From the NCBI GenBank assembly GCA_019694575.1, contig JAIBBR010000045.1, forward strand, positions 1 to 36,163: a stretch of 36,163 bases of DNA, read 5' to 3'. Positions within the stretch are counted from its first letter, which is position 1; every line of letters starts with the position of its first letter. The DNA is from Myxococcaceae bacterium. Its GTDB lineage: Bacteria; Myxococcota; Myxococcia; Myxococcales; Myxococcaceae. This document shows, piece by piece, positions 22,850-31,660 of the stretch. The notes under the pieces were generated by a model, which saw only the letters and a program-made list of their open reading frames with translations, was not told the DNA's origin and did no database searches. The translations under genes and the position numbers were made by a program.

Positions 22850-23023
22850 CGCGTTCCTGAATGAGAAGAGGCGGTACTCGTTGAACGAGTACGGTTGAAC
22901 GCCGTACGCGGAACCTCCGACCGTGTTTGAAGACACCTGGTAGAGTTGGCCGCGCGCCGCCATCGCGTAGACCGCCTGAGGCGTCGTGCCCAACAAAAGC
23001 GCCGTCTCGACAGCCGTGAGCAA
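22850..23023 (-). pseudogene. Frameshifted excisionase/MerR-like HTH
   Basis: Read on the minus strand from 23023: LLTAVETALLLGTTPQAVYA, then MAARGQL, is a typical winged-HTH of excisionase/MerR-type (LLTxxEAAxLLGxxxxxxYxxxxRGxL). At about 22935-22950 the similarity jumps to the next frame, which continues PGVFKHGRRFRVRRSTVLVQR, again the expected family sequence (PGxxKxGRRxRxRRxxL). One indel therefore splits the gene. No clean start was found (TTG or an upstream codon). This family controls excision of mobile elements or acts as a small regulator; it may mark the end of a former integrated element. It was recognised only by combining frames. Confidence 0.6.
22874..22892. promoter_or_regulatory. 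19-bp palindrome in HTH relic
   Basis: GTACTCGTT-G-AACGAGTAC, nine-base arms that pair perfectly around one base. GTTGAACG in it recurs at 22894-22901. It could be an operator for the adjoining regulator or a recombination site, but it lies within former coding sequence and may be fortuitous. Confidence 0.35.
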
Positions 23024-23105
23024 GGGTCGGTCGCGCGAAGAAGGAATCCTTTCTGCCCATTCAAAAAGTTGCGCGTCCTCGTATGGTAAAGGGTTTCGCA
23101 GAGCG

Positions 23106-24548
23106 ATGAGCTATGATCTGACCGCTGACCCTCAAACTCCCATCGAGCAGGGGCCGATTCGTGCCGCCGTGGCATCGGCGTTTGGCGTGTCGCCTCATGC
23201 TCAACTTTTCTGGCAGCACGAGAACGAATGGGTTCAGGTCGATCTCGAATGTGCCACCGGCGACGGAGACACTCGGGCTGCGGCGGCCCATGAACAACTG
23301 ACTCGCATCAGCATTCATGCGGGGCTTTCGCCGGGGTGGCGCACGTGGAAGAAAATCTTCTCGGTTGCCGAGGCGCTTCACGGCGCGGCTGATTTGAGGG
23401 TGCTCGATCACCAGCGCGGGCAGTACCTTGATGACCTCGAAAATCCCGCCGTCGCGACGCACGTCCCGGGCGCGGTCTGTGGAGAGCTTTCGCGCGAGGG
23501 CCAGTTTCTTTTCGTCGACCCCGAGCGCCTTGACGACCGGCACGTGCATCTCGTTCAGTTGCATGGGGAAACTCCGATACGGTCGATAAGAGTGGAAGGT
23601 GTTCGCCGCGCGACTTTTCTTGAGGGCGGGCCGAGATTTCTCTGCGTTGTCGACGAAAGCGGCTCGGCCCGCGTTGAGGTGCGAGATCCCCAGCGTGCAG
23701 AGCCAGTGGCGGTCTTCGAAGTGGACCGGTTGTTTGCTTACAGACCGCTCGGCCGGTTGCCCGACGGATCAGTTATCGATGGGAAAGGGTATCGCTACGA
23801 TGCCGCAGGCCGGCGGAACCGCCTCGTTCTCACAAGGGGTGACGCACGCGTAGCGCTGACGTCTGACGGTCGAGTCCTCGTTGCATCGGAGCACGACCGC
23901 GCAACGCTTCAGGATCTCCGCAAAAAGCACGTGATCGCCGAGCTGAATGAGCCTCTCGACTCGCCGACATTTTCACCTGACGGGCGAAAGCTAGCTGCAA
24001 GTGCTCGCGGAAAGCGCATCATCATTGTCAACGCGCAGACGGGCAAAGTGTTGCGTGAGCTGAATCGGTGCGGTGACGTCACCTGCCTGTCGTTCGTCGA
24101 TGATAATCTGCTCGCGTCGGGCGCACGTTCGAGTTCCGCCGTTCGACTGTGGGACCTGCGCACGGGGCGTAGCCAATTGTTGAAAGCTCCAGGCGAACCC
24201 CCACTGGGATGGAACTGGCAGTCACTCAAGGTGGCGCCCGTCAACGAGAGCCGGCGTTCTGTACTGGACATTCGAATGCTCGGTCACAACGCTCTGTGCG
24301 TGATGACGAGCGACGGACAGGTGACACTCTGGGACGTCCAGGCCAGGAGGTGGCATCTTATTCTTGGCGTTAGGCCCGACGGTGAATGGCTGATTCTCGC
24401 CGCCGACGGCCGGTGGGACGCTTCAGAGAAGCTCGATCGCATCGGGTGGAAGTGGAACACCGATGCAAGGTCGTACGGGAGATTCTGGTCGCGGGCCGAT
24501 GCCCAACGCTCGCGCACGCCAGGGCTGTTTGCAGATCTCTTGGGCTGA
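23106..24548 (+). CDS. WD40-type beta-propeller protein
   Basis: 480 residues from ATG 23106, where the well-formed protein begins (MSYDLTADPQTPIEQGPIRA); the longer open frame upstream overlaps the HTH relic. The N-terminal 130 residues form a separate domain I do not recognise. From about 140 on there are WD40-like blades (LDSPTFSPDGRKLAASARGK, VRLWDLRTG, VTLWDVQAR, PDGEWLILAADGRWDASE). No signal peptide, so probably cytoplasmic; WD40 proteins scaffold complexes. About nine GATC sites occur in 1.4 kb, far denser than in core genes, and wording of codons also differs slightly, which suggests acquisition by transfer together with the HTH relic. Function unknown. Confidence 0.7.
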   Translation: MSYDLTADPQTPIEQGPIRAAVASAFGVSPHAQLFWQHENEWVQVDLECATGDGDTRAAAAHEQLTRISIHAGLSPGWRTWKKIFSVAEALHGAADLRVLDHQRGQYLDDLENPAVATHVPGAVCGELSREGQFLFVDPERLDDRHVHLVQLHGETPIRSIRVEGVRRATFLEGGPRFLCVVDESGSARVEVRDPQRAEPVAVFEVDRLFAYRPLGRLPDGSVIDGKGYRYDAAGRRNRLVLTRGDARVALTSDGRVLVASEHDRATLQDLRKKHVIAELNEPLDSPTFSPDGRKLAASARGKRIIIVNAQTGKVLRELNRCGDVTCLSFVDDNLLASGARSSSAVRLWDLRTGRSQLLKAPGEPPLGWNWQSLKVAPVNESRRSVLDIRMLGHNALCVMTSDGQVTLWDVQARRWHLILGVRPDGEWLILAADGRWDASEKLDRIGWKWNTDARSYGRFWSRADAQRSRTPGLFADLLG

Positions 24549-24686
24549 AAGAAAAGCTCAGGGCGTCAACAGGGCAGCGTGCTTGTGCAAAGCCCTGAAT
24601 AGCGCAGCGCGATGTGCGAGAAGCTCACATTGCCCGGCAAAACCATTTGGTGCCAATGTTCTTAATTTAGATGTAAAAATGAGCAT

Positions 24687-25838
24687 GTGATTAACAGATT
24701 ATTAGAACGCGCCTTACGGAGTTCGAAAAAGTCGGTCCTGCTGTTGGGGCCGCGTCAGGTCGGTAAGTCGACCTTGATGAAGGCGCTGAACCCTGACCTT
24801 TCCATCAACTTGGCAGATGAAGGGGTCTTCTTTCGCTACTCTGCCGACCCGCGTTCGTTGCGACAAGACCTAGACACTGCTTCTCGCCTCAAGCTGGTGT
24901 TGGTCGACGAAGTGCAGCGGCTGCCAAGCGTGCTCAACACTCTGCAAGCCATCATCGACGAAGGAACGAAGACCAAATTTCTGCTCACCGGTTCAAGTGC
25001 GCGCAAGCTCCGGCGGGGAAATGCGAACCTGCTGCCGGGGCGACTGCTCCATTTTCAAATGGGGCCGCTGGTGAGTGCCGAGCTCGAACACCGTCTCGAC
25101 ACCCGCAAAGCCCTTCGCTTGGGAACGCTCCCCGAAGTCTATCTGGGCAAAGATGAGGGCGCTTCTCTCGCGCTGCTAAACAGTTACGTCGCTTCGTACA
25201 TACGCGAAGAGATAAAGGCCGAAGCGCTGGTGCGAAACCTCGAAGCGTTCACGCGGTTCACGTCATTCGCGTTTCAACAGGCCGGCCAGACCATCGATTA
25301 TTCCAAACTGGCGCGTTCTGCCCGCGTCTCACGGCACGCCTTGTCGCGGTTCTACGAAATCTTCGAAGACACGCTGGTGGGTGAACGGGTCTGGCCATTT
25401 CCTCCGCTGCGCGAACAGGCCGACTTGGTGAAACACCCAAAGTTTTACGTGTTTGACGTGGGCGTTTACAACGCGATGTTGGGCAACTTTGAACCTTCAG
25501 CCGACCGAATCGGCGCTCTTGCTGAGCACCTGATTTTCAGCCAACTGCGGCACGCGTGCTGGGCCAAGAACGTCGCTTGCGAGGTGCATTCTTTTCGCAC
25601 CCGAGGTGGAACAGAAGTCGACTTCATCGCTACGTTGGAACGACAGACGTTTGCGCTCGAGGTCAAGAGCACTGACAACGTCAGCGAAGTCGACGTCGCG
25701 GGGTTGAAGACTTTCTTGAAGCTCTACCCCAAGACCGAAGCGGCGCTGGTGCTTCACCTGGGGGCGCGTTCGTTCAAGGTCAATGGCATCTGGTGTCACC
25801 CCTGGCAGAAGGGGCTGCAGGAAGAAATGGGGTTGTAA
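24687..25838 (+). CDS. AAA-family ATPase with DUF4143 domain
   Basis: 383 residues. Walker A GPRQVGKSTLM starts at about residue 21, Walker B-like LVLVDEVQRLP near 72, sensor-like FLLTGSSARKL near 97 (AAA_14). The C-terminal DUF4143 part has YVFDVGVYNAML, HLIFSQLRHAC, then GTEVDFIATL and FALEVKST, which keep the D..ExK pattern of PD-(D/E)XK-like folds. Such proteins are common single genes in mobile or defence-linked settings; molecular function is not established. GTG start at 24687 overlaps an ATGTGA just behind an AT-rich stretch (24655-24686) that is the likely promoter region. Unlike the WD40 gene, no GATC was seen here. Confidence 0.88.
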   Translation: MINRLLERALRSSKKSVLLLGPRQVGKSTLMKALNPDLSINLADEGVFFRYSADPRSLRQDLDTASRLKLVLVDEVQRLPSVLNTLQAIIDEGTKTKFLLTGSSARKLRRGNANLLPGRLLHFQMGPLVSAELEHRLDTRKALRLGTLPEVYLGKDEGASLALLNSYVASYIREEIKAEALVRNLEAFTRFTSFAFQQAGQTIDYSKLARSARVSRHALSRFYEIFEDTLVGERVWPFPPLREQADLVKHPKFYVFDVGVYNAMLGNFEPSADRIGALAEHLIFSQLRHACWAKNVACEVHSFRTRGGTEVDFIATLERQTFALEVKSTDNVSEVDVAGLKTFLKLYPKTEAALVLHLGARSFKVNGIWCHPWQKGLQEEMGL

Positions 25839-26197
25839 ACCCACTGGATGCGGCTCCAGCGAGCTTTGGGCTCAAGTCCTTCCGTGCCTCGCTTCAAGCG
25901 TCGGCTCCAATGAGAGGTGCCGGGTGGAAGTGCGGCGCTTGATTGCCATTTAGATTTTTGGCTCGGGTGACTGTGCGGCCGCCAAGCTCAAATTCAAATG
26001 TCAGAAACGAGCACATTGCCGCATGCGTCGATGAGAGCAAGGCAGCAACCAGACGCTCGGAGGCGTAAGAAACCCCCTCGTCCCCTCAAAGCCAGAGCAA
26101 GCGGGCAGCGGTTTGTGGGGCAAGCAACCGCGGCATAGGGGCCGATATGGATCGCGTGGGTGTAAAGGCTGCTCGCCACTCCGAAGATTAAAACCCC
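25839..26197. other. Gene-free stretch after the ATPase
   Basis: About 360 bp without a convincing gene. The longest frames (about 60 codons on the minus strand, 25994-26201) are Cys-rich, lack start signals and have no motif I know. One GATC near 26149. It may be the scar of a lost element next to the HTH/WD40/ATPase group, but nothing in it proves this. Confidence 0.4.
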
Positions 26198-26458
26198 TCA
26201 ACTGCTCACTTTGAGCTTGGCGCCCTTCATGAGAGCCGTCATGCGCAAGGTGCGACCGATGAGCTCAACCAAGCCACCGTGCTTCACCAAACCTTCAGAA
26301 ATGTCGAACAGCTCTTGCGCGGTGTAACGGTCACGCACTTGTAAGTTGGCATTAAAGAGCGCGCCCTTCACCAAGGCTTCTGCTTCAGACTGCCCCTTGT
26401 GACGGGCCAGCCGCGCCGTGATGTCTGCGATGACGCTGTCGATTTGCGTTTCGCTCAT
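26198..26458 (-). CDS. Small helical protein of unknown function
   Basis: 86 residues, mostly helical (IDSVIADITARLARHKGQSE, FDISEGLVKHGGLVELIG), no signal or membrane segment and not recognised. Preceded by a very G-rich ribosome-binding site (GGGGGGAA) that lies inside a predicted RNA fold (26463-26540). It lies 109 bp after the kinase at 26568 on the same strand and could be made from that transcript. The good ribosome-binding site and structured leader support it being real. Confidence 0.6.
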   Translation of the reverse strand: MSETQIDSVIADITARLARHKGQSEAEALVKGALFNANLQVRDRYTAQELFDISEGLVKHGGLVELIGRTLRMTALMKGAKLKVSS

Positions 26459-26462
26459 GAAA

Positions 26463-26540
26463 GTGAATTTCCCCCCGAAGGCGACATGGCTTCTAGTCGC
26501 TCTTCATTGCCTGGAAAACCTCCAGTTTCAGGAAATTCAC
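26463..26540 (-). ncRNA. Cloverleaf-like cis-regulatory RNA (predicted)
   Basis: GTGAATTTCC (26463-26472) and GGAAATTCAC (26531-26540) are exact reverse complements and would close a 10-bp helix in the minus-strand transcript. Inside it two further hairpins form: GCGAC (26481-26485) with GTCGC (26496-26500), and CTGGA (26511-26515) with TCCAG (26521-26525). The closing helix contains part of the GGGGGGAA ribosome-binding site of the gene at 26198-26458, so folding should hide it. It resembles no riboswitch I can name; it could be a thermometer, a protein-binding leader or only a transcript-end structure of the kinase gene. Confidence 0.45.
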
Positions 26541-26567
26541 CGCTTGGCAGGGGCCGTGTTGCAGTGG

Positions 26568-28982
26568 CTACAGGTCTTCGAGGTCGACCCGCAGCGACTT
26601 CGTTTCGTTGGCCCGCATTTCAAAGGTCAACGACTTTGATTCTCCGTTGGGGCCTTTGAATTTCAAAGTCTGCTTGCCCACGGGTATGCGCGCCTTCACC
26701 AGCGGGGTGGTGCCCAATTCGCGCCCGTTGTGAATCACCACCACGCCCGAAGGCTCGGTAGCGAGCGTCAAGTCGCCGAACGCCTTGCCGGGTACCACCA
26801 TGTCTTCGAGCTCAGACTCATTGTCGGCGGTCTCGGCTTTTTTCGGTGCGCGTACTTTGCGCACGGGCGCAGGCGCGCTTTTGACGGGGGCCTTCGCCAC
26901 GGGGGGGGTAGCTCCTTCGGTCGGCGGGGGCACCGGCGCCACCGCCGCCGGAGCCGGAGGAGCCACTTCCGCCGCGACGACGGGTACGACTGCTTTTTCT
27001 ACCGGTTTTTCTACCGGGCTCTCTATAGCCTTGGGCGCAGGCTTGGAGCCAAATGCCTTGTTGGGCTGACGCGCCTTGCTCGAGTTGCTGTAGACAGTGG
27101 TGTCGAGCGTGACTTCGGGCGGGTTGGTGGTGCTGCTGAAGAAGCCAATGCGCAGCACCGCCATTATCAACAGCAGCACCGCGAGCACGACGGCGCCCAC
27201 CGCCGCCACCGTCACGGGGTTGAAGCGCGGCTGGTATTGGTGAGTCACCACGTCTGACGCTGTTTTCGGCTCGGCGTCGAGGTGAGAAGGGGTGGCCGGC
27301 TGGGGGGGGAAAGGCAACGCCAGCGTCGTTTTCAAGCCCGGGCTGTCGTCTTCGTCGTCAGGCGTAGGTTCGGTGATTTTCGGCTGTGCGGGCTGGGTGG
27401 GCCGCGCGCCCGGCATTGAAGGCCGTGCCAGGGGCGTGAGCATTTGCGACGAAGGCGGCACCAACACCGGTGACTGGCCATCAGCGGTGATGGCTTCATG
27501 CGCGGGCGAATTGCGCTGAGGGCCCACCGGGCTCACGTCGGCGATGACTGTTTTCACTCCGACGTCATTCTCGTCGTCGTCGAGCAAGTCGTCGCTTGGG
27601 GTTGCAAAGCTCGAAGAGGGGGCGGTGACTTCTTTGGTCGATTCTCCCGCGCTGTAGTTGGCCTGCAGCTGCGGTGGAATGGTGGTCACCACGGGGGTCA
27701 CCAAACGCTCTTGGTTTTGCAGCGCCCGCAACGCCGGAGGGGGTGAAATGCCAGGCGTCGAAGGTTTTTTGTGCAGCGCACCCCCGGGCGCCGGCGTGGC
27801 TTGTCGTGGAAAAGGGGCTGGGTGGCTGGCCACTGGCGGCGGCACCGAAGCGCGTGCAGGCACAGGGGGCGACGGAGCGGGTGGCGCGCTGACCTTGGGC
27901 GGCGGCGTGGCCAAGCGCAGTGGGTTGGCGGGCGGCCGGGTTTGCATCGCGAGCAACTTGTCGATGCGAATTTCGCCCGACGGGTCACCCGAGGCCTGGG
28001 CTTGTTCGATGAGACCGCGGGTCTGCTCGCGGCGGTCAGTGAAATAACGCTGCACCAAATCGCCGATTTGCTCGGGGTGCCACATCATGCCCGCGCCGGC
28101 CTTTTCGATGGCCCGGGCAAATTCGAGCGCGGTACCAAAGCGGTCGTCACGGTGACGACGCAAGGCCTTGAGCACCACGGCGTCGACCGCCGCGGGAATG
28201 AGGCTGTTCTGCTTCGAGGGCGGCGCCACCTCTTCGCGCAGCGCCGCGAGCATGCCTTCTTCGGCGTTTTTGCCGTGAAAAAGCCGCATGCCCGTCAAGC
28301 ACTCGTGCATCACCACACCGAGCGAGAAAATGTCACTGCGCGGGTCGAGCTCTTCGCCGCGAATCTGCTCGGGAGACATGTAGCCGCTGGTACCCTTGAC
28401 CATGCCCACGGTGGTGCGGTGCGCGCCGCCCACGGCTTTGGCGATGCCGAAGTCGAGCAGCTTGGTGGTGCCCTCGTACGTCACCATGATGTTTTTTTCG
28501 GCCACGTCGCGGTGAATCACCACTTTGCGGCGGCCGCGGGGGTCGGTGAAGCTGTGGGCGTAATGCAGGGCCAGGGCGGTGTCGCGCACCGCGGTGAGGG
28601 TGAGCCCGACGGGTATGGGCTCTTTGGCTTGGCGGCAGGCCCGGGCCATTTCAACCAGCGTGCAGCCCTGCACGAATTCCATCGCCAGAAAGAGCGTGCC
28701 TTCGTCGACGTCGAGGTCGAAGACTTGAGCGATGTTGGGGTGGTTGAACGCGGCGGTGGTTTTCGCCTCGTCTAAAAACATGCGTACGAATTCTTCTTCA
28801 CCGCGAATGTCGGGAAGAATCGACTTCAGCACCACGACTTTGCGAAAACCGGCCAAGCCCTTTTGGTACGCGAGAAAAATCTCTGACATGCCGCCCGCCG
28901 ACAAGCGGCACAGCACCTCGTACTTACCCAGAGTTCGGCGATCGAACGCCGAGCTCGGAGCGATGAAGGGAGCGAGAGCCAT
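26568..28982 (-). CDS. Hanks-type Ser/Thr kinase with PEGA domain
   Basis: 804 residues. Kinase domain about 20-290: glycine loop LSAGGMSE, catalytic Lys53 (VVLKSIL), HRDVAEKN (157-164) and DFG (177-179), then MSPEQ; the loop reads HRDVAEKN instead of the usual HRDVSPQN but keeps Asp and Asn. A long Pro-rich, probably disordered linker (about 340-585) leads to one TM helix (about 588-612, VAAVGAVVLAVLLLIMAVL) and a periplasmic part, Lys/Pro/Ala-rich and ending in a PEGA domain (about 740-804, TEPSGVVVIHNGRELGTTPL). Such kinases sense envelope or wall signals and phosphorylate cytoplasmic targets; many exist in myxobacteria. ATG start without a strong ribosome-binding site. It diverges from nothing nearby and precedes the small gene with the folded leader. 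Confidence 0.92.
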   Translation of the reverse strand: MALAPFIAPSSAFDRRTLGKYEVLCRLSAGGMSEIFLAYQKGLAGFRKVVVLKSILPDIRGEEEFVRMFLDEAKTTAAFNHPNIAQVFDLDVDEGTLFLAMEFVQGCTLVEMARACRQAKEPIPVGLTLTAVRDTALALHYAHSFTDPRGRRKVVIHRDVAEKNIMVTYEGTTKLLDFGIAKAVGGAHRTTVGMVKGTSGYMSPEQIRGEELDPRSDIFSLGVVMHECLTGMRLFHGKNAEEGMLAALREEVAPPSKQNSLIPAAVDAVVLKALRRHRDDRFGTALEFARAIEKAGAGMMWHPEQIGDLVQRYFTDRREQTRGLIEQAQASGDPSGEIRIDKLLAMQTRPPANPLRLATPPPKVSAPPAPSPPVPARASVPPPVASHPAPFPRQATPAPGGALHKKPSTPGISPPPALRALQNQERLVTPVVTTIPPQLQANYSAGESTKEVTAPSSSFATPSDDLLDDDENDVGVKTVIADVSPVGPQRNSPAHEAITADGQSPVLVPPSSQMLTPLARPSMPGARPTQPAQPKITEPTPDDEDDSPGLKTTLALPFPPQPATPSHLDAEPKTASDVVTHQYQPRFNPVTVAAVGAVVLAVLLLIMAVLRIGFFSSTTNPPEVTLDTTVYSNSSKARQPNKAFGSKPAPKAIESPVEKPVEKAVVPVVAAEVAPPAPAAVAPVPPPTEGATPPVAKAPVKSAPAPVRKVRAPKKAETADNESELEDMVVPGKAFGDLTLATEPSGVVVIHNGRELGTTPLVKARIPVGKQTLKFKGPNGESKSLTFEMRANETKSLRVDLEDL

Positions 28983-29040
28983 TTCAATAAACTGGCCGTC
29001 ACTTTACACCCCTGGCATCTGAACGCTCGTTTACGGCGGG

Positions 29041-29931
29041 TTAAATGTCGTGCGGTGTACTCCCTGACGATGCGTGGCTGAGCGCCGCGAGCAATACGCC
29101 GGCGATGCACAGGGTGGCTCCGGCCGCCGTAAACACCGTTAATGACTCGTGCAGAAACGCCACCGCCAGTACCCACACCAACACGGGAACCAATTGGGTG
29201 GTGGCGGTACCGACGGCGGTCGAAGTGAATCGCAACGCGTAAGTGAAGAGCAGTTGCGCGCCCATCGACAAAACGCCAATGCCCACCAGTGTGGGAGCGA
29301 CGTCTCGGGTCACGCTTTTCCACGCTGGGCCGGGCGCCAACAGCACCACGGCCAAACCCACGCCACAAAAGGCGATGAAAATGTCTGACGGGTCAGTGGC
29401 TTCATCGCGCAGCGCCTTTACCGTGGTCATCGCCGCGCCGCCCAAAATACCCGAGGCCAACCCAGCCCACGCGGCATGCGACAAATAGAGCGGGCTGTCG
29501 AAAGTGGTTTGCGCTGCCGTCACCATTAAGCCGCCGGCGGTGGCGAACACCAACCCCAGCCCCTGCAACGGCACCGCGCGCTCTTTTAGAAACACCACCG
29601 CGAAAACCGCCGCGTACACCGGTGAAATATAATTGAGCATGGTGGCCGGGCCGACGCCGGCTTTCTCGATGGCGTAAAAGTAAAGAAAGGCCGCGGTGCC
29701 GCCCAAGCCTCCGCGCAACAGCAAAAGCCACGGCTTGCGAAACACCGGCCGTTTGCGCTGCGCGAGGAGCAGCAGGGCGGTACCCAGCAGCCCAATGGTG
29801 AAACGGTAAGCAGAAATTTGCGCCGCGGGCAGCACGCCGGTGAGGGTGCGCGCCAGCACCGCCATGGTCGAAAAGAGAAGCGCCGACAACGCGATGAGCA
29901 ACGTGCCTGGGAGCGGAGGCGTTTCGTTCAC
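29041..29931 (-). CDS. EamA/DMT-family transporter
   Basis: 296 residues from GTG 29931 (a longer open frame overlaps purK and has no similarity). About ten TM helices in two EamA repeats: LIALSALLFSTMAVLARTLT to YAAVFAVVFLKERAVPLQGLG, and GILGGAAMTTVKALRDEA to VLAVAFLHESLTVFTAAGA; the L.ExxxxxxxxG ends are typical. These carriers export amino acids, nucleobases, purine nucleosides or other metabolites. It starts 13 bp after the purK stop, so it is probably translated from the purE-purK transcript, making a purine-related substrate a reasonable guess, though not shown. Confidence 0.88.
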   Translation of the reverse strand: MNETPPLPGTLLIALSALLFSTMAVLARTLTGVLPAAQISAYRFTIGLLGTALLLLAQRKRPVFRKPWLLLLRGGLGGTAAFLYFYAIEKAGVGPATMLNYISPVYAAVFAVVFLKERAVPLQGLGLVFATAGGLMVTAAQTTFDSPLYLSHAAWAGLASGILGGAAMTTVKALRDEATDPSDIFIAFCGVGLAVVLLAPGPAWKSVTRDVAPTLVGIGVLSMGAQLLFTYALRFTSTAVGTATTQLVPVLVWVLAVAFLHESLTVFTAAGATLCIAGVLLAALSHASSGSTPHDI

Positions 29932-29944
29932 GGTGAATGGTTGT

Positions 29945-31096
29945 CTAACGCCGAGCGGTGAGGGCCGCGCGAAAAGCCTGGGAGCGCGCCAGCACTTTTT
30001 CTGATGAATCGCCATGCACCACGAAATGGCCCATTTTGCGTTTGGGCCGCGCTTCGCGCTTGCCGTACAAGAACACGTCGACCACGTCGGGAAAATCGCG
30101 CCAGGCTGAAAGGTCGAGCGCGCCGCCGGCCCGGCCCTGGGCCAGCCACACGTCGCCGAGCAAATTGCCCATTGCCCACGCGCCGGGCCGCAACACGGGT
30201 TGATGCAAGGGCACCTGCGCCAGAATGCGCGCCAACGCGTCGAACTGGCTCAACGAGCACGCTTGCCGTGTCACATGCCCCGAATTGTGGGTGCGCGGCG
30301 CCAGCTCGTTGATGAACAGCTGCTCTTGGCCGTCACGGCCGGTGCCGACGAAGAATTCAACCGTGAGCAGACCCACCACCGCTAACTTGTCGGCCACCGC
30401 GATGGCGGTTTGCAGCGCTTCGTCTTGCCACTTCTGCTCCAACCGCACAGGCAACAGCGTGATGTCGAGCACCGACTGGGCGTGAATGTTTTCAAAAACG
30501 GGAAAAGCGAAGGTACCGCCTTGCCCGTCGCGGGCCACGATGCACGAAAGCTCGCTGCGCAGTTGCAGCGGTTCTTCCAGCACCCAGCCGCCCGGTTGAG
30601 CCAGCGGCAAGGGCGCCGCATCGTCAGGCGTGCGCAGAAAATATTGGCCTTTGCCGTCATAGCCAAACCGCGCCGACTTGATGATGCAGGGCGTGCCGAA
30701 GCGCGTCACAGAGGTCACCAAGTCAGCGCCTTCAGGTACCGGCTGCCAGCCCACGGTGCGAAAACCATGTTGGTTGAGAAACGACTTTTCGCGCATGCGG
30801 TCTTGCGTCGTTTCCAACACGCGCAGTGACGGCACCAGCTTGGGTGCATGCGGCACCAGGGGCCCCACGGGAATGTTTTCTGAGTCGAACGTCACCACGT
30901 CGCAGCGGCGAAACAATTCGGCCACCGCCGAAGCGTGCTCGAACGGCGCCGCGAGCACGTTTTTCACCCGGGCCGCGGCTGGAGATTCAGCATCGGGCTC
31001 GAGCACCAACACGTCGGTGTGCAGCTTGAGCAGGGCTTCTTCGAGCATCAGCCCCAATTGGCCTCCACCCAAAATGCCGACCGAACGGGGGCTCAT
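29945..31096 (-). CDS. purK: N5-carboxyaminoimidazole ribonucleotide synthase PurK
   Basis: 383 residues. Begins [21 protein letters not shown], the PurK signature; ATP-grasp domain has [35 protein letters not shown] and [20 protein letters not shown], then [20 protein letters not shown], also conserved. It converts AIR, bicarbonate and ATP to N5-CAIR in de novo purine synthesis. ATG overlaps the purE stop by four bases. The EamA gene follows by 13 bp. Confidence 0.97.
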   Translation of the reverse strand: MSPRSVGILGGGQLGLMLEEALLKLHTDVLVLEPDAESPAAARVKNVLAAPFEHASAVAELFRRCDVVTFDSENIPVGPLVPHAPKLVPSLRVLETTQDRMREKSFLNQHGFRTVGWQPVPEGADLVTSVTRFGTPCIIKSARFGYDGKGQYFLRTPDDAAPLPLAQPGGWVLEEPLQLRSELSCIVARDGQGGTFAFPVFENIHAQSVLDITLLPVRLEQKWQDEALQTAIAVADKLAVVGLLTVEFFVGTGRDGQEQLFINELAPRTHNSGHVTRQACSLSQFDALARILAQVPLHQPVLRPGAWAMGNLLGDVWLAQGRAGGALDLSAWRDFPDVVDVFLYGKREARPKRKMGHFVVHGDSSEKVLARSQAFRAALTARR

Positions 31097-31575
31097 TTCA
31101 AAGTCGCGGTCGAAGCGAGCGCGGCTTGGGCCTGCGCGTCACGGTGCTCGGCCAGTTTCTGGGCCAAGGCGTTGTCGTGCAGCGCCAACAGGCGTACCGC
31201 GAAGAGCGCGGCGTTGTACGCGCCGGCGGGGCCAATGGCGAAGGTGGCGGTGGGCACTCCCTTGGGCATTTGCACGATAGAAAGCAATGAATCGACGCCG
31301 TGCAACGCGTGTGACAGCACTGGCACGCCAAGCACCGGCAGTGGGGTGAGTGACGACACCATGCCGGGCAAATGAGCGGCACCGCCCGCGCCGGCGATGA
31401 TGACTTTGATGCCGCGCGCCTGCGCACCTTTGGCGTAGGCCACCATTTCTTCGGGTGTGCGGTGGGCGCTCACCACTTTGACTTCATGAGGCACGCCAAA
31501 GCCTGCCAGCAGCTCGGCGGCGGGGCGCATGGTTTCGAAGTCTGATGCGCTGCCCATGATGATGGCGACGGTCAT
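31093..31575 (-). CDS. purE: N5-carboxyaminoimidazole ribonucleotide mutase PurE
   Basis: 160 residues from ATG 31575 ([16 protein letters not shown]; a few codons upstream are open but not conserved). Contains the PurE hallmarks [39 protein letters not shown] and PVLGVPVLS, then [14 protein letters not shown]. It moves the carboxylate of N5-CAIR to give CAIR. It is the first gene of purE-purK-EamA and diverges from the kinase at 31661 over 85 bp; a TATAAA (minus strand, 31586-31591) lies very close to the ATG and may be the -10. Confidence 0.97.
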   Translation of the reverse strand: MTVAIIMGSASDFETMRPAAELLAGFGVPHEVKVVSAHRTPEEMVAYAKGAQARGIKVIIAGAGGAAHLPGMVSSLTPLPVLGVPVLSHALHGVDSLLSIVQMPKGVPTATFAIGPAGAYNAALFAVRLLALHDNALAQKLAEHRDAQAQAALASTATLK

Positions 31576-31660
31576 GAGGGTGCCTTTTATAGCCAAACAA
31601 GAGGCCCGCCCGTGCCTTTGTTTGAAGTTGCGCTAAGGGCTCTCTCACAGAGAAAGTCTC

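Noticed and set aside
24549-24600. Terminator after the WD40 gene
   Set aside because: CAGGGC/GCCCTG arms are present, but the loop is about 28 bases and there is no T-run.
25994-26201. Two overlapping 60-codon minus-strand frames
   Set aside because: Cys-rich, no start signal and no motif; more likely decayed or non-coding DNA.
27771-28775. 334-codon plus-strand frame opposite the kinase domain
   Set aside because: His/Gly/Arg-rich shadow of the conserved kinase region.
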